Assembly (NCBI GenBank): GCA_035622995.1
Contig: DASPUI010000198.1
Coordinates: 1 to 18,707 of the forward strand
DNA from: DASPUI01 sp035622995
GTDB taxonomy: Bacteria > Verrucomicrobiota > Verrucomicrobiia > Chthoniobacterales > UBA10450
Length of the DNA: 18,707 bases
Reading direction: 5' to 3'
Below, piece after piece: positions 13,714-18,707 of the stretch. The position numbers and the translations under genes are program-made. Every line of letters begins with the position of its first letter. The first letter of the stretch is position 1. Below the pieces are notes generated by a model. It had not been told where the DNA came from, did not search any database, and saw only the letters and a list, made by a program, of their open reading frames with translations.

Positions 13714-15736
13714 GCGGCAACTCCGGTAGGACGAACGTGCGGGAAAGTTTCTCGACCAGCCTGCCAAGTTCCGTCTGCGTCTCGGACGGCAGAGCGGTAG
13801 CGTCCTTGTGCAAGGCAGCGAGGTAAATGTTCTGGGCGGCAAAAAATGTAACGGCTGAATTCTTCGTGTGAATAGTCATGGCGGTAAGCGATCCAAGCTT
13901 GGTTTCGAGCATGTGAGTATCGACCCTTTGCAGCAGCGTAGGTGCCATCGCACAGAGACCATCGACTCCAATTTCGGCTGGAAGATTGCCCGCCAGACTC
14001 AGGCCATCGGGAAACATCAGTTCGCAGGCAGACACGCCTGCAAGCTGGCAAGCAGATGCCATCACCTGTTTCCCATCGATTTTGTCTTCCTCGGCCTGCG
14101 CTTTAACTACCGACGTCGGCTGGACGTCCTCTTTCTCTTCCACCGCCTTGCCGGGCTCATCTTTGGCGACCTCCGCCACCGCCGGTCGAAAGCGTTGTGC
14201 GTCCTCTTTCGCTTTGAGCGAGATCGGCGTAACAATTTCGTCTTCCAGAAGAGTTTTTTGTTGATCGTCGCGCATTTTCAAGGCGCCGGACGGCAGATTT
14301 TTCAAAACTTCCTCCAGCGGCAAGGCCACCGGCGTTTCTGCCGGATCGACCACGAACAGGGACCGGAGGCTCGGAGGCAATGCGCGCTGGAATGTTTTCG
14401 CCGGCACGAGCACACGGCCGCTGGCCAATTGCGATTGAACGAAGTCGAGCGCAAACTTTACCCCGACGGTTTCGGAGACTTCGTCCAGATTGCCGTCGCG
14501 TTGAAACGCCGGGATATTTTCCAGAATTGGCTTGAGCAGGATCGTAATCGATGGCTCTTCAGCGGCGTGCAAACCTGTTTCGGACTTCTTCGGCACCATC
14601 TCGGTCGGTTTGAAAGGCGGACTCGGATCGACTTTGCCCGGAATGGCCGCCAGCGCCATTTTCAAAGGTTCCGACGTTTTTATTTCAGCGGCGGGCAGCT
14701 TGAACGGAAGCGGCTTTGGCTTCTCCGCGGCTTCTTCTGTCGGCGCTGCGGGTTCTTGGGCTTCGTCGACGACCGGATCTGTCGGATCTGATTCGAGGGA
14801 CGGATTGGAAATAGGTGGAACGGGCGGCCCACTTGAGGCTGGAACTCTCTCAGAGGCGGACGCACCCGTTCCGTTCGGCGGAAATTGAAAAGGAATCTTC
14901 AGCGACGGAGGTTGCGGAGGCGTTTTGCGGTCGAGCTCGAGCGGGGCTGGCTCGGGGCTCGAATCCGGTGGGCTCAATGGAATCGCCGGCCGCGGAGACA
15001 TCGATTTGGTCGACCCTACAACCTCGGTGACCGCAGCCTCAGGCTCGGCCGAAGCGATTGTCTTGGCGGTCGCCGCTTCGACTGGTACCGGCGGCAGCAC
15101 CGAGCTTTCGACCGGTTGCATTTTCGTCCCGAAGCGTTCTGTATCCTCGAGCGTCGCCTGCAAAATCGGCGTCTCCAGTTGCGGTACGCGCTCGTCGCGC
15201 TGTTGATCGCTGCGCACCTGCACGTTGCTGAACTGCTCCAATACCTTCTCGTACGGCAACGGCACACGCGTAGTGTCAGTTGGCGGAATGCTGCGCAGAA
15301 AAATTTCTGGGATTTGCTGGTAAAGGCTCGGCAACGAGATACTCGGCTCGTGCTGCGGCATCCCCTTCTCGATTTCCGATGCCTTTAATGTAACCGGCCG
15401 GTTTGCGTCGATTACTTCCACCGGTTTCACGTACTCGGCCGGGATTTGATCCAGAAAATCGGATAGTTGCAGCGAGATCGCGCGCTCAAGTCTCGGCTCC
15501 AGCGCTTTCGCCAAAGCTGGTGGCAATTCACGCGCGCGCGGAGTCGATGCGAAGGACCGGGCGGCGCTTGTCCCAACTGTTTGCTGTGCGAGCGGACGCG
15601 GCAGAACCGTTTTACTCCGCCGATCGCCACTTGGCCTGGCCACTCGAACAGGTGGCGGAGCGCTGGCCGATTGCGGCGGCTCGGAGAAGAACCGGTCGCG
15701 GATTTTATGAAAAAGATCGAGGAACGGAATCTCCAT
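13700..15736 (-). CDS. Large modular protein with a duplicated module and a C-terminal roadblock-like domain, between pilB and mglA
   Basis: The 678-aa protein starts MEIPFLDLFHKIRDRFF and has no signal peptide or membrane helix. Residues 20-70 are low complexity. A first module (86-202) runs from ISLQLSDFLDQIPAEY to LEDTERFG; a second (397-517) runs from ITILLKPILENIPAF to KEDAQRFR. Both contain a PLPYEKVLEQF/ALPLEEVLKNL segment, then a RSDQQR/MRDDQQ segment, then a TPILQAT/TPISLKA segment, so they are copies of one unit. Between them lies a 190-residue Pro/Glu/Ser-rich linker. The C-terminus (557-670), with SACELMFPDGLSLAG, LCAMAPTLLQRVD and LTAMTIHTKNSAVTFF, looks like a roadblock/LC7 fold. 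The ATG is 4 nt after the pilB stop, and the end overlaps mglA by 14 nt. I infer a scaffold joining MglA/MglB to the pilus ATPase; no named family is recognised. Confidence 0.88.
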   Translation of the reverse strand: MEIPFLDLFHKIRDRFFSEPPQSASAPPPVRVARPSGDRRSKTVLPRPLAQQTVGTSAARSFASTPRARELPPALAKALEPRLERAISLQLSDFLDQIPAEYVKPVEVIDANRPVTLKASEIEKGMPQHEPSISLPSLYQQIPEIFLRSIPPTDTTRVPLPYEKVLEQFSNVQVRSDQQRDERVPQLETPILQATLEDTERFGTKMQPVESSVLPPVPVEAATAKTIASAEPEAAVTEVVGSTKSMSPRPAIPLSPPDSSPEPAPLELDRKTPPQPPSLKIPFQFPPNGTGASASERVPASSGPPVPPISNPSLESDPTDPVVDEAQEPAAPTEEAAEKPKPLPFKLPAAEIKTSEPLKMALAAIPGKVDPSPPFKPTEMVPKKSETGLHAAEEPSITILLKPILENIPAFQRDGNLDEVSETVGVKFALDFVQSQLASGRVLVPAKTFQRALPPSLRSLFVVDPAETPVALPLEEVLKNLPSGALKMRDDQQKTLLEDEIVTPISLKAKEDAQRFRPAVAEVAKDEPGKAVEEKEDVQPTSVVKAQAEEDKIDGKQVMASACQLAGVSACELMFPDGLSLAGNLPAEIGVDGLCAMAPTLLQRVDTHMLETKLGSLTAMTIHTKNSAVTFFAAQNIYLAALHKDATALPSETQTELGRLVEKLSRTFVLPELPHVDH

Positions 15737-15740
15737 GGGT

Positions 15741-17456
15741 CTAGTGATCCTCCGCCGTCACGCGCCAGACTTCTTCCAGCGTCGTTAATCCTTCGAGCGC
15801 TTTGTCGATCCCAACCTGGCGCAGGGTTTTCATTCCTTCCGTGACCGCCTGATTTTTAATGATCGAGGCCGACGCCCGTTTGATGATGAGGCGTCGAATC
15901 GCTTCGCTTACCGGCAATGCTTCGATTAGCGCGGTTCGTCCAAGGTAACCCCGCCCCTTGCATCGATCACAGCCAGTACCGTGAAAAAATTGAACGCCTT
16001 TGCGCTCGGTCAGCGCCAGTCGCTCGAGCATCTCGGGCTCAGGCACGAATTCTTCGCGACAATTGGCGCAGAGCCGTCGAATCAGCCGTTGCGCACACGT
16101 CATTAGAATCGAGCTGGAAATTAAAAATGGTTCGATTCCCATGTCATCGAGTCGGGTAATCGCGCCGGCCGCGTCGTTTGTGTGCAACGTGGTAAGAACC
16201 TGGTGACCGGTCAGTGCCGCTTTGACTGCGATGTCTGCCGTCTCGTTGTCCCGAATTTCGCCGACCATCACGATGTCGGGGTCTTGTCGAAGAATCGAGC
16301 GCAGCGCAGAAGCGAAATCGAGGCCGATATCGGGACGCACCGCCACTTGATTGATTCCAGCGAGCTCGTACTCAATCGGGTCCTCGACCGTGACAATGTT
16401 GTACTGCGGGCTGTTCAGTTCCTGGAGGACCGAATAAAGCGTAGTCGTTTTTCCAGAACCAGTCGGGCCCGTGACCAGAATCATTCCGTGCGGCGCATCG
16501 ATCGCTTTTCGGAATTTTACGAGCGTTGCTTCATCCAAGCCCATCTGCTCGACGCTGCCGCTCAGTGAAGCCTTGTCCAAAAGTCGAATCACGATCTTCT
16601 CGCCGTGCGCAGTCGGCAGCACCGAAATACGAAGATCGATTTCTTTGCTCAGCATCTTGATCCGGAACCGCCCGTCTTGCGGAATGCGCCGTTCGGCAAT
16701 GTTCAGCCCGGCCAAAATCTTTATGCGCGAAGCAATCGCCAGTTGGAGCGCTTTCGGCGGCGATTCTGCCGGAATCAGTTCGCCATCGATGCGGTAACGC
16801 AGCTTGAGCGTGTTTTGAAACGGCTCGATGTGAATGTCGGACGCTTTTTCTTTTACCGCCTGCGCCAAAATCAAATTCACGATCTTGATGACCGGTGCTT
16901 CCTCGCTGTCGTGCGCCAAACGATCGAGATCGATCTCTTCTCGCTTGGCCGTCTGCACTTCCACGCTGTCGGCCGTTTGCGCCGCTTCCGAAACTTGCTT
17001 GAGCACTTCGCTCATGTCGCCGCCGTGCGCCCCGCTCAATGCGTCTGCCACCGCCCGCTCAGTCGCAATCATCGGCACGATCTCGAGCTGAACCCGCCGT
17101 TTTAGATCGTCCACCGCCAGCACGTTGGTGGGATCGGCCATGGCCACGAAAAGCTTTCCGTTCAGGCGCGCGATCGGAACCAGCTTGTTGGCCCGGGCCA
17201 TCTCGCGCGGCACTAGCGACATCACCTCTTCCGGCACGCGCAGACGGCCGAGATTGACCGGCGCGGTATTCAAGCAACGGCCCATGCTGAACGCCATGTC
17301 CTGCTCGGTGACAAACTGGCGGTCCGTCAAAATTTTAAGCAACCGGCCGCCTTCGGTCTTTTGAATTTTGACCGCTTCCTGCAACTGATTCGGAAGGAGG
17401 AGTCCGTCCTCGATCAACGCGTCGGCAATGCGCTCGGCGAAAGATTTACTTCTCAT
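15741..17456 (-). CDS. pilB: Type IV pilus assembly/type II secretion ATPase, PilB/GspE family
   Basis: The 571-aa protein is a complete extension-type ATPase. An N-terminal MshEN-like domain (about 7-140) precedes the motor. Arg-rich and Asp-box features include SDIHIEPFQ (206-214) and RYRIDG (220-225). Walker A is GPTGSGKTTT (330-339), the VEDPIEYEL stretch is at 357-365, Walker B is IVMVGEIRD (395-403), and the His box is LTTLHTNDAAGA (421-432). Two CxxC pairs (Cys463/Cys466 and Cys496/Cys499) form the zinc site of PilB/GspE. The N-domain lacks the Gly of the usual RLGxxL c-di-GMP motif (IADAL, RLLKIL), so binding of that messenger is doubtful. It powers pilin polymerisation on PilC. ATG 17456 follows the TPR-MshEN gene by 6 bp. 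No PilT-like retraction ATPase is in the window. Confidence 0.95.
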   Translation of the reverse strand: MRSKSFAERIADALIEDGLLLPNQLQEAVKIQKTEGGRLLKILTDRQFVTEQDMAFSMGRCLNTAPVNLGRLRVPEEVMSLVPREMARANKLVPIARLNGKLFVAMADPTNVLAVDDLKRRVQLEIVPMIATERAVADALSGAHGGDMSEVLKQVSEAAQTADSVEVQTAKREEIDLDRLAHDSEEAPVIKIVNLILAQAVKEKASDIHIEPFQNTLKLRYRIDGELIPAESPPKALQLAIASRIKILAGLNIAERRIPQDGRFRIKMLSKEIDLRISVLPTAHGEKIVIRLLDKASLSGSVEQMGLDEATLVKFRKAIDAPHGMILVTGPTGSGKTTTLYSVLQELNSPQYNIVTVEDPIEYELAGINQVAVRPDIGLDFASALRSILRQDPDIVMVGEIRDNETADIAVKAALTGHQVLTTLHTNDAAGAITRLDDMGIEPFLISSSILMTCAQRLIRRLCANCREEFVPEPEMLERLALTERKGVQFFHGTGCDRCKGRGYLGRTALIEALPVSEAIRRLIIKRASASIIKNQAVTEGMKTLRQVGIDKALEGLTTLEEVWRVTAEDH

Positions 17457-17462
17457 CTTTCG

Positions 17463-18359
17463 TTAGGCGCGCGCCTCGAGTTTGTAAATTGATTGCAAGC
17501 TTTTCACAATCGCGGCCGGCCGGGCCAGATACCAGGCCACCGTGTAATCGACCGATTGCTGCACCGCTTCGCGTCCGGCCACGTCGAATGGATTGCAGCA
17601 CGCCACCATCATCGTCCGGCTAACCAGATCGAACGGCAGGAACAATCGACCGAGGGTCAGATAATTCGGCAACATCGGCGCGATCTGACGATCGACGTCG
17701 TAATATTCCAGCGGCACGTAGGCAAACTTGGTCCGGTCGATCAATGCCGATAGCACCATTTCCAGCCGGTCGACGTTCCCCTTGCACAGCTCTTCCAGCA
17801 TCGAAATGGCCATCGACTTGTCTGGCAAATCTTTGTTCGCATGTTTGATGCTGGCGAGCGCGGCATTCGTCTCTTCTTCGTTGAATATCTGCTGAACAAT
17901 CAGGAATTTCGCGAGCTGATCTTCCCCCCGCTCGTGCAAATTCGTCAGTTTGCCGGTACTGCTGCCACTCTCGAGATCGATCAACGAACCGTCGATCCCG
18001 ACCGTTTCAGACAAAGCGCCCGTTGCGCCGGAACGTTTTGCGATCGCCTCGCCGGACGCTTGTAACCGTTGCTCGATCTCGCCCAGCATTGCCAGAATTT
18101 CCGCCGCGCCCGGCTCCTTGACCAAAATGACCTCGCACTCCTGGAGCGCGAGCGTGTACGAACCGGAATTGAAATAGGCTTCGGCCAGCTTGCGCGAGGT
18201 GCGCAAAGCATCATCCTGACGGCCCACTTTGGCGTAGGCTTCCTTTAAAATTTCGAGCGATTGATAGTCGTCAGGCTGTGTTTGAGTGATCGCCTCAAAC
18301 ATTTCGATCGTTTGAACGATCTGACTATGTTCGTCTGAAGACAGTGTGTGTTCCAGCAC
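17463..18359 (-). CDS. TPR protein with a C-terminal stand-alone MshEN (GspE N-terminal)-like domain
   Basis: The 298-aa protein has TPR-like helices in residues 14-105 (DDYQSLEILKEAYAKVGRQDDAL, then AEAYFNSGSYTLALQECEVIL). A Gly/Ser-rich linker (about 103-140) leads to a C-terminal domain (about 150-296) with FAYVPLEYYDVDRQIAPMLP, LGRLFLPFD, MMVACCNPFDVAG and VAWYLARPAAIVKSLQSIYKL. This resembles the MshEN/GspE N-terminal domain that PilB uses to contact the pilus machine and sometimes c-di-GMP, but no ATPase domain follows. It is the first gene of the pilB operon, 6 bp before pilB. In Myxococcus the TPR protein SgmX links MglA to pilus extension; a similar bridging role here is inference. 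The GTG at 18359 is the most upstream start, since TAG closes the frame just before; ATG at codon 20 (18302) is an alternative. Confidence 0.85.
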   Translation of the reverse strand: MLEHTLSSDEHSQIVQTIEMFEAITQTQPDDYQSLEILKEAYAKVGRQDDALRTSRKLAEAYFNSGSYTLALQECEVILVKEPGAAEILAMLGEIEQRLQASGEAIAKRSGATGALSETVGIDGSLIDLESGSSTGKLTNLHERGEDQLAKFLIVQQIFNEEETNAALASIKHANKDLPDKSMAISMLEELCKGNVDRLEMVLSALIDRTKFAYVPLEYYDVDRQIAPMLPNYLTLGRLFLPFDLVSRTMMVACCNPFDVAGREAVQQSVDYTVAWYLARPAAIVKSLQSIYKLEARA

Positions 18360-18372
18360 GCTGCAGGTAAAA

Positions 18373-18388
18373 AGCTAGAACCATGCCC
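18373..18388 (-). promoter_or_regulatory. Candidate sigma-54-like promoter of the pilB-mglB operon
   Basis: Read on the minus strand, GGGCATGGTTCTAGCT has GG (18387-18386) and GC (18375-18374) separated by 10 bases and matches 9 of 12 informative positions of the -24/-12 consensus. The start of transcription would fall near 18362, almost at the GTG, so if it is real the protein may start at the ATG at 18302. This is a weak call, made mainly because a similar element precedes pilC. Confidence 0.22.
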
Positions 18389-18433
18389 CTACGCCTCGCA
18401 GGACGGGTTTTGCCTCTTAAAACTGCGAATTTC

Positions 18434-18637
18434 TCAGAATTGACCCAGGTAAGCACGGCCCACATGAATTTCACCGATTTTTCCGCCGGGCAGCGAAACG
18501 ATAAATTCCGACCGCCGATTTATCGGATCCCACTGTTTGGCGCCGCAACCGCCGGGCGCCGAAGCATAACGATGCAGCGTCGTTTTGATTTCGTCGACCG
18601 ACTCCGATTTCCAGGCTTCTACTTTCCAATTTCTCTC
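18434..18637 (-). other. Coding-like 67-codon open frame without a usual start codon, at the right edge
   Basis: The gap right of the pil operon (18360-18707) has no intact gene. One minus-strand frame between a TAA (18640-18638) and a TGA (18436-18434) looks translated: WKVEAWKSESVDEIKTTLHR, GGCGAKQWDPINRRSEFIVS, LPGGKIGEIHVGRAYLGQF. It has no early ATG, GTG or TTG. The same frame upstream of the TAA also looks protein-like to the edge (NPIGGHRGYEFPDSLGAERKL). Possible readings are a gene broken by the TAA, a frameshift, a rare start codon, or chance. The plus-strand frame over the same bases (18383-18664) has poorer protein character. I recognise no family. Confidence 0.3.
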
Positions 18638-18707
18638 TTACAATTTCCGTTCTGCTCCAAGTGAATCAGGGAACTCGTAACCGCGATGGCCGCCGATCGG
18701 GTTTTGA

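Noticed and set aside
13868..14791. Plus-strand open frame of 307 codons antisense to the 678-aa gene
   Set aside because: The product is Arg/Phe-rich with no recognisable motif; the minus-strand frame has the duplicated module and roadblock-like domain and fits the operon spacing.
18383..18664. Plus-strand open frame of 93 codons at the right edge
   Set aside because: No ribosome-binding site, composition without domain character, and the opposite strand looks more like coding sequence.
1..18707. CRISPR array, tRNA/rRNA genes, transposase or integrase genes, toxin-antitoxin pair, defence system
   Set aside because: No regularly spaced repeats, tRNA-like cloverleaf, rRNA stretches, DDE or recombinase motifs, or known defence domains were seen on either strand.

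Overview
The window looks like chromosomal DNA from an uncultured, soil-type member of the Verrucomicrobiota or a near relative. This is inference: GC is moderately high, genes are densely packed with many 1-14 nt overlaps, GTG and TTG starts are common, and the gene families fit that phylum (TMTC-like glycosyltransferase, TIGR01475-like UbiA, PilB/PilC with MglA/MglB). No rRNA, tRNA, CRISPR array, phage or insertion sequence was seen.

Layout. (1) 1-1101, minus: an unknown 87-aa protein is coupled by an ATGA overlap to the N-terminal part of a TMTC-like membrane glycosyltransferase that runs off the left edge and has no stop in the window. (2) 1196-4510, plus: a six-helix membrane protein, then a deoxyribose-phosphate aldolase (deoC) coupled to an aldehyde dehydrogenase, which together can turn deoxyribose 5-phosphate into glyceraldehyde 3-phosphate and an oxidised C2 product. 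(3) 8456-4507, minus: a tight five-gene unit of DUF2905 membrane protein, Fe-S uracil-DNA glycosylase-like protein, ThuA-like protein, oligoendopeptidase F and a TPR protein. (4) 8507-10002, plus: a CbpA-type DnaJ and ribose-5-phosphate isomerase B, separated by a small repeat-rich gap. (5) 10876-10007, minus: a UbiA/MqnP-type prenyltransferase.

(6) 11009-18359 is the most interesting part. A pilC-like platform gene on the plus strand ends at a strong terminator and faces a convergent five-gene operon on the minus strand: TPR-MshEN protein, PilB/GspE ATPase, a 678-aa modular protein with a roadblock-like C-terminus, an MglA GTPase and an MglB roadblock protein. The gene junctions run from +6 to -14 nt. 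MglA and MglB are the polarity switch of Myxococcus motility. Here they are physically linked to the type IV pilus extension ATPase and to an apparently undescribed protein built from a duplicated module plus a roadblock-like domain. MglA carries alanine at the position of Myxococcus Gly21 (Ras Gly12). I infer a dedicated polarity or assembly-control module for a type IV pilus or type II secretion-like machine.

Two gaps without an intact gene exceed 300 bp. 12236-12559 holds the pilC terminator, a perfect 9-bp inverted repeat and a minus-strand ORF split by an in-frame TGA. 18360-18707 holds a possible sigma-54-like promoter and a 67-codon coding-like minus-strand frame without a usual start codon.
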